Below are positions 16,160 to 26,100 of a stretch of 64,000 bases of DNA, one piece after another. Made by a program: the position numbers and the translations under genes. The notes under the pieces were generated by a model. The model did not search any database. It worked only from the letters and a program-made list of their open reading frames with translations, and had not been told where the DNA came from. This DNA is from Clostridium sp. D43t1_170807_H7. GTDB lineage: Bacteria; Bacillota; Clostridia; Clostridiales; Clostridiaceae. Every line of letters begins with the position of its first letter. Position 1 is the first letter of the stretch. Location of the stretch: contig NZ_JADNLK010000008.1 of NCBI RefSeq assembly GCF_015555905.1, forward strand, positions 1-64,000, read 5' to 3'.

Positions 16160-16465
16160 ATGATGGATGAAATTAAAAAAGTTTTACTATTTGGTGTAGG
16201 AGCTGTAGCGAGCACATATGAAAGGGCAACAGAAGTAGTAGATGACCTTGTGAAAAAGGGAAAGATAACAATAGATGAAGGAAAAGAATTAGGGGAAGAA
16301 TTAAAAAGAACATTTAAAGAAAAGACAAAGGAAAACGAGAATTTTTCAAATACAGGCAATGATAATATAGAAGTTAATAATTATGTTTTAAGGGATGAAT
16401 ATGAAATGTTAAAAGCTAGAGTTTATAAGTTGGAAAAGTTAGTGAATAAAGAAGAGAAGAAATAG
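16160..16465 (+). CDS. Phasin-like small helical protein
   Basis: This 101-residue protein is predicted to be helical. A short hydrophobic start (KKVLLFGVGAVASTYE) precedes a charged segment (VVDDLVKKGKITIDEGKELG) typical of the PhaF/PhaI-like phasin family protein found in Firmicutes. A C-terminal coiled coil (EYEMLKARVYKLEKLV) follows. It sits 22 nt before a UbiB/AarF kinase gene, an arrangement I know from other clostridia, so the two are probably co-transcribed. Its function in bacteria without polyhydroxyalkanoate granules is unknown. The first ATG after GGAGG (16149-16153) is used. Confidence 0.7.
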   Translation: MMDEIKKVLLFGVGAVASTYERATEVVDDLVKKGKITIDEGKELGEELKRTFKEKTKENENFSNTGNDNIEVNNYVLRDEYEMLKARVYKLEKLVNKEEKK

Positions 16466-16487
16466 AAGTTTATATTGGAGGTAAGTA

Positions 16488-18092
16488 ATGGAGGGGAATT
16501 CTGTTAATAGATTTAAAGAAATATTAAGAGTATTTACTAATTATGGATTAGGATATCTTTTAGGTAAAAAGGAGGATAAAATAAAAAATTCCCCTGCAAA
16601 TCTTAGAAAAGCCTTTGAAGAGCTAGGACCAACATTTATTAAAATTGGTCAAATATTAAGTATAAGACCAGAATTAGTTCATGAAGAATATATAGTAGAA
16701 TTATCAAAATTACAAGATAATGTTCCAGCAGAAGACTTTAAAGAAATGGCTAAAGTATTTTATAATGAATTTTCTAAAGAAATAGAAGATGAATTTTTAT
16801 TTATAGATAAAAATCCAATAGCATCAGCTTCTGTAGCACAAGCATATAGAGGTATATTAAAGAGTGGAAAGGATATAGTAATAAAAATTCAAAGACCTAA
16901 TATTAAAGAAAAAATGAATATGGATTTTGATATTTTATTAAGTTTAAGTGAAAAATTTAGTAAGATCTTTAAAGATTCTGTGGTAAATCCTAAAGAAATT
17001 TTGATGGAGATTAAATTATCTACTGAGAAAGAGTTAAATTTTAATTTTGAAGCTGCAAATATAGAAAAATTCAAGAATTTAAACAAAGATATACCATGTA
17101 TATATGCACCATATATAATAAATGAGTATACAGGAAATAAGGTTTTAACATTAGAGAATATAGAAGGATTTAAAATTAATGATAGAAAGTCTATTGAAAT
17201 ACTAGGTTATGATAAAGAAGATATAGCAAGAAAGTTAACAGTTTCGTATTTTAAACAAGTATTAAAAGATGGATTTTTTCACGGAGACCCCCATCCAGGA
17301 AATATATTAATAAGGGATGGACAAATATGCTTCATTGATTTTGGAATAGTAGGGGAGTTATCTGATGAAAAGCAACGTGAATTAAATAATGCCATTGCAG
17401 CTGTAGCAAATGAAGATATAGATAAGCTAACAGACTTTGTTATGAGTATAGGAATAAAGAGTGGAAAAGTTGATAGAGAAATACTATATAAAGATATAGA
17501 GTATATTTTTAGAAATTATTATACTACATCTTTAAAGAATATAAAAATATCGGTTCTATTTCAAGAAATATCATCTATTGCAAAGAGAAATAACTTAAGG
17601 TTGGCAAGTGACTTTACGATGCTAATAAGAACTATGGTAATTGTTGAAGGATTAGTGACAGAACTTTCACCAGAGCTTAATATTATAAGCTTAGTTATTC
17701 CATATGTTAAAGATTATTATAAGGAGTATTTCTTATCGGAATTTGATGTAAATGATTATTTATTAAAGGGATATAAACTAACAAGAGATACTTTAAATAT
17801 ACCATCAAAGTTTGTAGCTTTATCAGATACTTTGATTAAAGGAAGAGGAAAAGTAAATATTGTACTAGAGGATAAGGATAAATATATAGATGTATTAAAT
17901 AAAATGGTTAATAGATTAGCATTTGCTTTAGTTATAGCAGGAATGGTTGTTGCTTCATCCTTAATAATCAATACAAATCCAGATCCTAAAATATATGGAA
18001 TATCAGTTATTGGAATGGGAGGATATTTTGTTTCTGCAATTTTAGGTTTATGGTTATTGATATCAATAATTAGATCTGGAAGTTTAAAATAA
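16488..18092 (+). CDS. UbiB/ABC1/AarF-family atypical kinase
   Basis: This 534-residue UbiB-family protein has the KxGQ motif (FIKIGQILSIRPEL, about residues 50-63). Its alanine-rich nucleotide loop (IASASVAQAYRG) replaces the usual Gly loop. The catalytic-loop FFHGDPHPGNILI is near 265 and the metal motif FIDFGIVGE near 285. Two C-terminal membrane helices end the protein. Family members act as membrane ATPases/kinases in lipid or isoprenoid-quinone biology. Clostridia make no ubiquinone, so the role here is unknown. Downstream of the phasin-like gene with GGAGG before its ATG. Confidence 0.88.
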   Translation: MEGNSVNRFKEILRVFTNYGLGYLLGKKEDKIKNSPANLRKAFEELGPTFIKIGQILSIRPELVHEEYIVELSKLQDNVPAEDFKEMAKVFYNEFSKEIEDEFLFIDKNPIASASVAQAYRGILKSGKDIVIKIQRPNIKEKMNMDFDILLSLSEKFSKIFKDSVVNPKEILMEIKLSTEKELNFNFEAANIEKFKNLNKDIPCIYAPYIINEYTGNKVLTLENIEGFKINDRKSIEILGYDKEDIARKLTVSYFKQVLKDGFFHGDPHPGNILIRDGQICFIDFGIVGELSDEKQRELNNAIAAVANEDIDKLTDFVMSIGIKSGKVDREILYKDIEYIFRNYYTTSLKNIKISVLFQEISSIAKRNNLRLASDFTMLIRTMVIVEGLVTELSPELNIISLVIPYVKDYYKEYFLSEFDVNDYLLKGYKLTRDTLNIPSKFVALSDTLIKGRGKVNIVLEDKDKYIDVLNKMVNRLAFALVIAGMVVASSLIINTNPDPKIYGISVIGMGGYFVSAILGLWLLISIIRSGSLK

Positions 18093-18186
18093 TATTATTT
18101 ATAGATAGTGAGTCTTAATATTGCTAATATAATTTCTAATTATAGTAAATACTATATTAGAAGTAATAGAAGAAAGGGGAGTTAAG

Positions 18187-20814
18187 ATGCATTATAAAAA
18201 AGAGTATTCAGATGTATTAAAAGAAGTAAAAAGCTCAATAAATGGTATATCGGAAGAAGAAGCTAAAAATAGGTTAGAGAAAAATGGTCCTAATGAATTA
18301 AAAGAGTCTGATAAAGTTCCTATTTGGAAAATGTTTTTGGAGAGCTTTAAGGATCCTTTAGTAATAATATTGCTTATTGCAGCAATTGTTCAAATATTTT
18401 TGGGTGAATTTGTTGAATCTATTATTATATTTGTTGTAGTAATTTTAAATTCTGTGCTAGGTGTAACTCAAACAAGAAAGGCAGAAAGCTCCTTAGATAG
18501 TTTAAAAAAATTATCATCACCTAATGCAAAAGTCCTTAGAGATGGAAAGAAAAAAACTATTCCAGTTAGAGATATAGTAGTAGGAGACATAGTATTTTTA
18601 GAGGCAGGAGATTATATACCGGCAGACGGAAGAATAATTGAAGCACAAACACTTAAAGTTGTTGAAGGAATGCTAACTGGTGAAGCAGAAGCTGTACTAA
18701 AGCATAGTGATAAGATCGGAGAAGAGGTTGGAATTGGTGACCAAAGAAATATGGTTTTTAGTGGTGCTACTGTTGTTTATGGAAGAGGAACTTTAGTAGT
18801 TACAGCAACAGGTATGAATACGGAGGTAGGAAAGGTTGCTACATTATTAGAAACTGCAGGAAATAAACAAACACCTCTCCAAGCTAAACTTGATGATTTT
18901 GGTAAGAAGTTAGGAATAATAATAATGATTTTAGCAGCTCTAATTTTTATAGTTCAAGTAATTAGAGGTTATATTTCAGGAAACAATATGAGCATGCTAA
19001 TATTTGATTCTTTTATGTTTGCTATAGCGGTTGCTGTAGCAGCTATACCAGAAGCTTTATCGTCAATAGTAACTATTGTACTTGCAGTAGGAACAAAAGA
19101 TATGGCAAAGAAACAAGCTATAATAAGGAAATTGCCTGCAGTAGAAACATTAGGTTCAACTAGCGTTATATGTACAGATAAGACAGGTACATTGACACAA
19201 AATAAAATGACAGTTGTTGATTTCTTTATGTATGGAGTAAATAAAGAAGAAGTTGAGAAAAAAGGAAATGATTCTGATCAAGTTGAAGCAATAAATTTAT
19301 CATCTACATTATGTAATGACTCAGAAATAACAGAAGCCGGAAAGGAAATAGGAGATCCAACAGAAATTGCACTTCTTCATTTTGCAACTAAAAGAGATAT
19401 AGACTATAAAGAATTAAGAGAGAAATATGATAGATTAAGCGAAATACCTTTTGATTCTGATAGGAAATTAATGTCTACTGTAAATTCTATCAATGGAAAT
19501 GCAATTATGTTTACTAAGGGAGCGCCAGATGTTGTTTTTTCAAGATCAAAATATGCATTGAATGATGGTGAAATAGTAGAAATAGATGATAAAATTATAG
19601 CTCAGTATAAAAAAGTTAATGAAGAATTTTCTAATAGAGCATTAAGAGTATTAGCTTTTGCTATAAAGGATGTGCCAGATGATAATTTTGTTCCTTGTTT
19701 AGAAGATGAGGTAGAAATGACTTTAGTTGGATTAATGGCTATGATAGATCCTCCGAGAGAGCAGGTTTATGATGCTGTAAAAGAGGCTATTGGTGCAGGA
19801 ATAAAGACAGTAATGATAACAGGGGATCATAAAACAACAGCTTCAGCAATTGCAAGGGAAATTGGAATAATGACAGAAGGCGATATAGCATTAACAGGTC
19901 AAGAACTTGATTCATTATCAGAAGTAGAACTTAAAAATAAACTAGAACATATTACTGTATATGCAAGGGTTTCACCGGAAAATAAAATTCGTATAGTTAA
20001 GGCTTGGCAAGAAAAAGGATATATTACTGCAATGACAGGTGATGGTGTTAATGATGCACCGGCATTAAAGCAAGCTGATATAGGTATTGGTATGGGAAGT
20101 GGTACTGATGTTGCAAAGGATGCAGCTGCAATGATTTTAACAGATGATAACTTTTCAACAATAGTATCTGCTATAGAAGTAGGAAGGACAGTTTATAGTA
20201 ATATTAAAAAAGCAATTACATATCTGTTTGCGGGAAATTTAGGAGCGATAATTGCAATATTATTTGCTGTATTTGTAAATTGGCCAAATCCATTTACTGC
20301 ATTGCAATTATTATTTATAAATTTAATAAATGATTCATTACCAGCAATAGCATTAGGATTAGAAGCACCAGAACCTAATGTAATGAAGGAAAAACCAAGA
20401 GATATAAACGAAGGAATACTTGCAGGAGGAACATTAAAAGATGTAATCTTAAGAGGTTGTATTATTGGAGTTATAGTAATAATAGCTCAATATGTGGGAG
20501 ATTTGTCTTCACCAGATCTAGGGGCTGCAATGGCTTTCTCAACAGTAACTCTAGCAAGAATATTTCAAACATTACCTGCTAGATCAAATTATATACCTGT
20601 ATTAAAATTAGGTATATTCAAAAATAAATATGCTATTGGAGCAATAGTAGTATGTTTATGTTTATATTCTATTGTATTGATACCAGGAGTCAGAGGAATA
20701 TTTAATATTCCAGAAACTTTTGGATGGGTGCAATTTGGAATTTGCTTAGGATTTGCTATAATAGCATCATTAATAATGGATGTTACAAAATTTTTTAGAA
20801 AGATAAAAGAATAA
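18187..20814 (+). CDS. P-type Ca2+-transporting ATPase
   Basis: This 875-residue P2A-type pump should export Ca2+ at the cost of ATP. Domain order is typical. The actuator domain carries TGEA (near 165, TGES in most). The M4 motif PEAL is near 288, in place of PEGL. The phosphorylation site DKTGTLTQNKM has its Asp near 330. The hinge GDGVNDAPAL is near 618, followed by six C-terminal helices. M6 carries NLINDSLPAIALG, which supplies the Asn/Asp of Ca site II. M5 (FAGNLGAIIAILF) lacks the site I acid, as in one-Ca pumps such as LMCA1. GGGGAG precedes the ATG. Single gene. Confidence 0.88.
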   Translation: MHYKKEYSDVLKEVKSSINGISEEEAKNRLEKNGPNELKESDKVPIWKMFLESFKDPLVIILLIAAIVQIFLGEFVESIIIFVVVILNSVLGVTQTRKAESSLDSLKKLSSPNAKVLRDGKKKTIPVRDIVVGDIVFLEAGDYIPADGRIIEAQTLKVVEGMLTGEAEAVLKHSDKIGEEVGIGDQRNMVFSGATVVYGRGTLVVTATGMNTEVGKVATLLETAGNKQTPLQAKLDDFGKKLGIIIMILAALIFIVQVIRGYISGNNMSMLIFDSFMFAIAVAVAAIPEALSSIVTIVLAVGTKDMAKKQAIIRKLPAVETLGSTSVICTDKTGTLTQNKMTVVDFFMYGVNKEEVEKKGNDSDQVEAINLSSTLCNDSEITEAGKEIGDPTEIALLHFATKRDIDYKELREKYDRLSEIPFDSDRKLMSTVNSINGNAIMFTKGAPDVVFSRSKYALNDGEIVEIDDKIIAQYKKVNEEFSNRALRVLAFAIKDVPDDNFVPCLEDEVEMTLVGLMAMIDPPREQVYDAVKEAIGAGIKTVMITGDHKTTASAIAREIGIMTEGDIALTGQELDSLSEVELKNKLEHITVYARVSPENKIRIVKAWQEKGYITAMTGDGVNDAPALKQADIGIGMGSGTDVAKDAAAMILTDDNFSTIVSAIEVGRTVYSNIKKAITYLFAGNLGAIIAILFAVFVNWPNPFTALQLLFINLINDSLPAIALGLEAPEPNVMKEKPRDINEGILAGGTLKDVILRGCIIGVIVIIAQYVGDLSSPDLGAAMAFSTVTLARIFQTLPARSNYIPVLKLGIFKNKYAIGAIVVCLCLYSIVLIPGVRGIFNIPETFGWVQFGICLGFAIIASLIMDVTKFFRKIKE

Positions 20815-20822
20815 TTTGATTA

Positions 20823-20871
20823 AATAAAAATAAGGAAGATGTAATTAATAAACATCTTCCTTATTTTTATT
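20823..20871. terminator. Bidirectional terminator between Ca2+ ATPase and flavodiiron gene
   Basis: AATAAAAATAAGGAAGATGT (20823-20842) pairs perfectly with its complement (20852-20871): a 20-bp stem with A and T flanks. Confidence 0.85.
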
Positions 20872-22082
20872 TATTTTAAAACTTTTTTTGCAAAATCTAA
20901 ACCAAAATTATAAGCAGCTTCTAAGTTTTCTTCACTAGGTTTAAATAGTATTCCTAGTGGTTCAGAAACAATATTTAATTTTAATTGTTTATATCTTTCA
21001 TTTATATTTTTAAGTGCTTCACCACTCCAACCATAAGAACCAAAGCAACTTGCAGGTAATCCTCTATGAATTACAGGATTTAATGAAGATAAAATAGTCC
21101 AGATTTGAGGTAAAGTATCAGCTAGTAAAGTAGAAGAACCAAGTAATAAACCACTACATTCATTAATTTCCTTTAGTACTTCATTCATATCAGCAGTTAC
21201 TAAATTATACATTAATATGTCTACATCAAAATTAGCTGCCTCAATTCCTCTTTTTATAGCTTCAGCAATAGTTTCAGTATATCCATAAGCAGTTACATAA
21301 GGAATAACTATACTTTGTTTTTCTCTCTTTACAGGTTGACACCATTCTCTATATAAATTCATAAATTTTTCAATGTTTGAGTTATCTAAGACTAAACCAT
21401 GTCCAGGACAAATATAATTTAATTTTAAGTCTTTAATTTTATCCATTGCTTTTAGCATAAATGGTTTGAATGGACCCATAATCATTCTAAAGTAATAATT
21501 ATAAGCTTCAACATAATCCTCTTCTTTATCCTCTTCTATAGAGCTTTTTAAGATACGATCATCACAATAATGAGCTCCAAAAGAGTCACAAGTAATTAAT
21601 GTTTCATCTTCAATTACATATGTGTACATAGTATCAGGCCAGTGTAATTGTGGAGCGCTAATAAATTGTAAAGTTTTGTTTCCTAAAGATAAAGTCTCAC
21701 TATCTTTTACAATTTTACTTTTGAATGGTTTGTTAATAATTTCACTTAGGTATTTAATAGCAAGAGCAGATCCAACAACAGTTGCATTTGGTGCATATTC
21801 TAGTATTTTTTCTACTGAGCCAGCATGATCTGGTTCTGTATGATTTACAACAACATAGTTTATATCTTCTAAATTTATTATTGAACGAATTTTTTCTAAA
21901 TGTTCATCAAAGAATTTTTCTTTCACAGTTTCAAATAAGGCAATACCTTCAGAGCCTTTTAAAAGATAAGAGTTGTAAGATGTACCGAATTTTGTTTCCA
22001 TTATTATGTCAAAAATTCTTAAGTTTGGGTCAAGAGCTCCTACCCAAAATAAGTCTTCAGTTATTTTGAATGTGTTAGCCAT
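20871..22082 (-). CDS. FprA-type flavodiiron protein (A-type flavoprotein)
   Basis: This 403-residue flavodiiron protein reduces O2 to water and/or NO to N2O using electrons from rubredoxin or NADH:rubredoxin reductase. It is a standard oxygen-defence enzyme of clostridia. The metallo-beta-lactamase-like half holds the diiron ligands: His81, Glu83, Asp85, His86 (HTEPDHAG), a His in PQLHWPDTM, Asp in CDSFGAH and His in CPGHG. The flavodoxin half starts near 260 (TAYGYTETIAEAI binds FMN phosphate). It lacks the C-terminal rubredoxin/NADH domains of longer classes. A PerR-like box overlaps the -10 of its promoter. Confidence 0.93.
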   Translation of the reverse strand: MANTFKITEDLFWVGALDPNLRIFDIIMETKFGTSYNSYLLKGSEGIALFETVKEKFFDEHLEKIRSIINLEDINYVVVNHTEPDHAGSVEKILEYAPNATVVGSALAIKYLSEIINKPFKSKIVKDSETLSLGNKTLQFISAPQLHWPDTMYTYVIEDETLITCDSFGAHYCDDRILKSSIEEDKEEDYVEAYNYYFRMIMGPFKPFMLKAMDKIKDLKLNYICPGHGLVLDNSNIEKFMNLYREWCQPVKREKQSIVIPYVTAYGYTETIAEAIKRGIEAANFDVDILMYNLVTADMNEVLKEINECSGLLLGSSTLLADTLPQIWTILSSLNPVIHRGLPASCFGSYGWSGEALKNINERYKQLKLNIVSEPLGILFKPSEENLEAAYNFGLDFAKKVLK

Positions 22083-22141
22083 GTGAAAATCTCCTTTTTA
22101 CAATTTAATATTGAATTTATAAGTTCTAATTCTAACTTCTA

Positions 22142-22176
22142 TATAATAATTATAGTCCAACAATAATTATTGTCAA
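22142..22176 (-). promoter_or_regulatory. Flavodiiron gene promoter with PerR-like box
   Basis: On the minus strand TTGACA (22176-22171), 16 bp, TATAAT (22154-22149) form a near-perfect sigma-A promoter. TATAAT-A-ATTATA (22142-22154) overlaps the -10 and matches the core of the PerR consensus TTATAATNATTATAA. Only the two outermost positions differ. A second palindrome, CAATAATTATTG (22161-22172), lies in the spacer. Peroxide/O2 control by PerR is inferred and fits known clostridial flavodiiron regulation. Confidence 0.55.
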
Positions 22177-22344
22177 TAAATAAGAAAAGAGATAATTATA
22201 AACTTTAATAAACTTAAATTTAATATGTGTAGAATAATAAATAAATATTCTATAAATATATATAATTATTTACAATAGTAATTTATGATAAAGTTGCTAT
22301 TATAAAAAATAGAATTAGTATAGTAAGTAATTTTTAGCAGAGAA

Positions 22345-22382
22345 TTTAAAATAGCTAAGTTATTTTACTTAGCTATTTTAAA
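22345..22382 (-). terminator. Terminator of the HxlR-family regulator gene
   Basis: A perfect 16-bp stem, TTTAAAATAGCTAAGT (22345-22360) with 22367-22382, overlaps the end of the regulator gene. The T-tract is short (TTTT within the stem). Confidence 0.6.
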
Positions 22383-22749
22383 TAGATTTTTTAGTTTGTG
22401 AGTATTCGATTCCATATGTATACATAGATTCCAGAAGAGGAACTATTTTTTTTCCTATATCAGTAAGTCCGTATTCTACTTTGGGAGGAATTACAGGATA
22501 TACTTTTCTAAAAATAAGGTTATCTTCTTCGAGACTTCTTAATTGATTAGTCAGCATTTTTTGAGTAGTATTAGGCAATTTCTTTTTAAGTTCACTAAAT
22601 CTTAAAGTTTCGTTACTTAAATACCATAATATTAGAATCTTCCATTTCCCTGATAATATTCTATGTACAAGAATCATAGGGCATGTATCATATTTAGCAC
22701 AACGATTCTTAATATGGCAATCATTATGAAAAGAAAATGTTTTGTTCAT
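22378..22749 (-). CDS. HxlR-family winged-helix transcriptional regulator
   Basis: This 123-residue MarR/HxlR-type DNA-binding protein has the typical core CPMILVHRILSGKWKILIL, then FSELKKKLPNTTQKMLT (recognition helix) and a wing ending in PPKVEYGLTDIG. Three cysteines precede the core (CHIKNRCAKYDTCP). N-terminal Cys residues make several HxlR proteins (YodB, HypR) thiol-redox sensors, so electrophile or oxidant sensing is plausible but not shown. The ATG at 22749 follows AGGAGG. An upstream in-frame ATG has no ribosome site. A candidate operator lies 67-86 bp upstream. The divergent gene is PFOR copy 2. Confidence 0.85.
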   Translation of the reverse strand: MNKTFSFHNDCHIKNRCAKYDTCPMILVHRILSGKWKILILWYLSNETLRFSELKKKLPNTTQKMLTNQLRSLEEDNLIFRKVYPVIPPKVEYGLTDIGKKIVPLLESMYTYGIEYSQTKKSI

Positions 22750-22815
22750 TATGAAACCTCCTTTTAGAGTACATTCATAAATAATAACATATTTCATGAT
22801 TTAAAACTATATACT

Positions 22816-22835
22816 TAGTATCTTTTTTGATACTA
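22816..22835. promoter_or_regulatory. Inverted repeat, candidate HxlR operator
   Basis: TAGTATC-TTTTTT-GATACTA (22816-22835) is a perfect 7-bp inverted repeat in the divergent region upstream of the HxlR-family gene. The size fits an HxlR dimer site. Function is inferred from position only. Confidence 0.4.
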
Positions 22836-23028
22836 TATATAAAAAAAGTGCCTTATTGTATAAGAAGTATATAGATAGTATTATTAGGACTAGCGAATAT
22901 GATTAAAAATTTATTTTATATATTTCACATTAAGAGAAATATTTAAATAATGAGAATAAATATAATCATTGAAAAAGCTTTTAATAACCATTAAAAAAAT
23001 AAATGTATAAACGTGGTATTTTTCTATT

Positions 23029-23057
23029 GAAGAAATTACAGTATATGATTATACTAA
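23029..23057 (+). promoter_or_regulatory. Candidate promoter of PFOR copy 2
   Basis: TTGAAG (23029-23034), 17 bp, TATACT (23052-23057) lie about 135 nt before the PFOR start codon. A second TATACT occurs at 23084-23089. Nothing else recognisable is present in the 450-bp gap between the HxlR-family and PFOR genes. Confidence 0.45.
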
Positions 23058-23199
23058 AAAAGTGACAAAAGATTACAAAATTATACTAAATAAGATTTTT
23101 AAGAAAAAGACTAGAAAAATATTTTTAAATAAGTATAATTTTTATTGAAGAATAATTATTATTTAAAACACTTAGGACGATGAAAGAAGGTATATTATC

Positions 23200-26100
23200 A
23201 TGGCAAAGAAAATGATGACTATTGATGGTAATACAGCTGCTGCTCACGTAGCATATGCGTTTACAGATGTAGCTGCAATATTTCCTATAACACCATCTAC
23301 TACAATGGCAGAAGTTGTTGATGAATGGTCTGCTCAAGGGAAGAAAAATATTTTTGGACAAACAGTTAGTGTTGTAGAAATGCAATCAGAAGCTGGTGCT
23401 GCTGGTACATTCCACGGATCACTTCAAGCTGGAGCATTAACAACAACTTTCACTGCATCACAAGGTTTATTACTTATGTTACCAAACATGTATAAAGTAG
23501 CAGGAGAATTATTACCTGGTGTATTCCATGTAAGTGCTAGAGCAATAGCATCTCAAGCATTATCAATATTTGGAGATCATCAAGATGTTATGGCAGCAAG
23601 AATGACAGGTTGTGTAATGCTTGCAGCAGGTTCAGTACAAGAAGTAGCTGACTTAGCTCCAGTATCTCACCTTGCAGCTATAAAAGGAAGATTACCTTTT
23701 GTAAACTTCTTTGATGGATTTAGAACATCACATGAAATACAAAAAGTTGAAGTTTTAGATTATGAAGATTATGCAGAAATGCTTGATAGAGAAGCTTTAA
23801 AGGAGTTCAGAAGTAGAGCATTAACTCCAAACAATCCAGTTACAAGAGGAACAGCTCAAAACTCAGATATTTACTTCCAAACTAGAGAAGCTTCAAATAA
23901 ATTCTACAATAATATAATTCCAATAGTTGAAGAATATATGGCTAAGATGGAAGAAAAGACAGGAAGAAGCTATGGATTATTTAACTATTATGGGGCAGAA
24001 GATGCTAAGGAAATAATCGTTGCTATGGGTTCAGTTACTGAAACTATAGAAGAAACTATAGATGAATTAAATGCTAGAGGAGAAAAGTATGGATTAGTTA
24101 AAGTTCACTTATTCAGACCATTCTCAGTAGAGCATTTATTAAAAGTTATACCACAATCAGTAGAAAAGATTTGTGTAATTGATAGAACTAAAGAACCAGG
24201 ATGTAATGGTGAACCATTATACTTAGACGTATGTTCTGCATTCTATGGAAAAGAAAATGCACCTAAGATAGTTGGTGGACGTTATGGATTAGCTTCTAAG
24301 GATGTTACTCCTTCAGATATTAAGGCTGTATTTGATAACTTAAAGAAAGAAGATTCTAAGAACTTCTTTACAGTTGGTATAGAAGATGATGTTACTTTCA
24401 CTTCAATTCCAGTAGAAGAAGAATTAAGAATAGCTACACCAGGAACAGTTAGATGTAAGTTCTGGGGATTAGGATCAGATGGTACAGTTGGAGCTAATAA
24501 GCAAGCTATCAAGATTATCGGTGAAAACACAGATAAATATGTACAAGCTTACTTTGCATATGACTCAAAGAAATCTGGTGGGGTTACTATGTCTCACTTA
24601 AGATTTGGAGATACTCCAATAAGATCAACTTACCTTATTGATGAAGCTGATTACATAGCATGTCACGTACAAGCTTACGTAAATCAATATGATTTATTAA
24701 AAGGACTTAAAAAAGGTGGTAACTTCGTATTAAATACTATTTGGAACGAAGAAGAAATAGAAAGAAAATTACCAGCTAAAATGAAGAGATACATAGCTGA
24801 AAATGAAATAAACTTCTACACAGTTAATGCAACTAAGATTGCTTCTGAAATAGGATTAGGTAGAAGAATTAACATGATAATGCAATCTGCATTCTTTAAA
24901 TTAGCAGAAATTATACCACAAGAAGAAGCAACTGAATATTTAAAAGCTTCAATTAAGAAGGCTTACGGTAAGAAAGGTGACAAAGTTGTTAACATGAACT
25001 ACGAAGCTGTTGAAGCTGGTATGAACTCATTAGTTAAAATAAATGTTCCTGAAAGCTGGAAGACTGCTACTGAAGAAGCTAAAGTAAAAACTAAAGAAGT
25101 AACAGATTTCGTTAAGAATATAATGAACCCTATGAATGCTTTAGAAGGAGATAAATTACCTGTAAGTGCATTCAACGGATTAGAAGATGGTACATTCCCA
25201 GCAGGAACTGCAGCATATGAAAAAAGAGGTGTTGCAACAGATGTTCCAGAATGGAATATGGCAAAGTGTATTCAATGTAACCAATGTGCTTTCGTTTGTC
25301 CACATGCATGTATTAGACCAGTTCTAGTAACTGATGAAGAATTAGCTAAAGCACCAGCTGGATTTGAAACTAAGAAAGCTACTGGTAAAACATTAGCAGG
25401 ATTAAACTACAGAATTCAAGTAAGTACATTAGACTGTACAGGATGTAACAACTGTGTTGACATTTGTCCAGCTCCAGGTAAGGCATTAGAAATGAAACCA
25501 CTTGGAACTCAAGTAGAAACAGAAGTAGCAAATTGGGACTTCTCAGTATCAAAAGAAGTATCAAACAAAGAACACTTAACTCCAGGTAAAACAGTTAAGG
25601 ATAGCCAATTTAAACAACCACTTATCGAGTTCTCAGGAGCATGTGCTGGTTGTGGAGAAACTCCATATATCAAATTAGTAACTCAATTATTTGGTGATAG
25701 AATGATGATTGCTAATGCAACTGGATGTTCATCAATATGGGGAGGTTCAGCACCTTCAACACCATATACTAAAAACCATGAGGGTAAAGGACCAGCTTGG
25801 GCTAACTCATTATTTGAAGATAATGCTGAATTTGGATATGGTATGTTCTTAGCAGCTGATCAAATGAGAAAGAAAATAGCTTCAAATATGGAAAGCTTAA
25901 TTTCTATGGATATAGCTGAAGAATATAAGGAAGTATTCAAGAACTGGTTAGAAAATAAAGATAAGGGAGAACTTTCAAAAGTTTCTTCAAGAGAAGTTGA
26001 AGCAATACTTGCAGAAAATAATATTGAAAATGAAGAAGCAAAAGTTTTAGTTGAAGAAATTAGAGAAAGAGCTGATTTCCTTGTTAAGAGATCACAATGG

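Noticed and set aside
22900-22950. Short 15-codon ORF upstream of PFOR copy 2
   Set aside because: No ribosome site, very short, and no recognisable features.
24282-24530. Minus-strand open frames inside the two PFOR genes (for example here and at 9434-9724)
   Set aside because: They are antisense shadows of well-supported genes, with no ribosome sites and no family resemblance.
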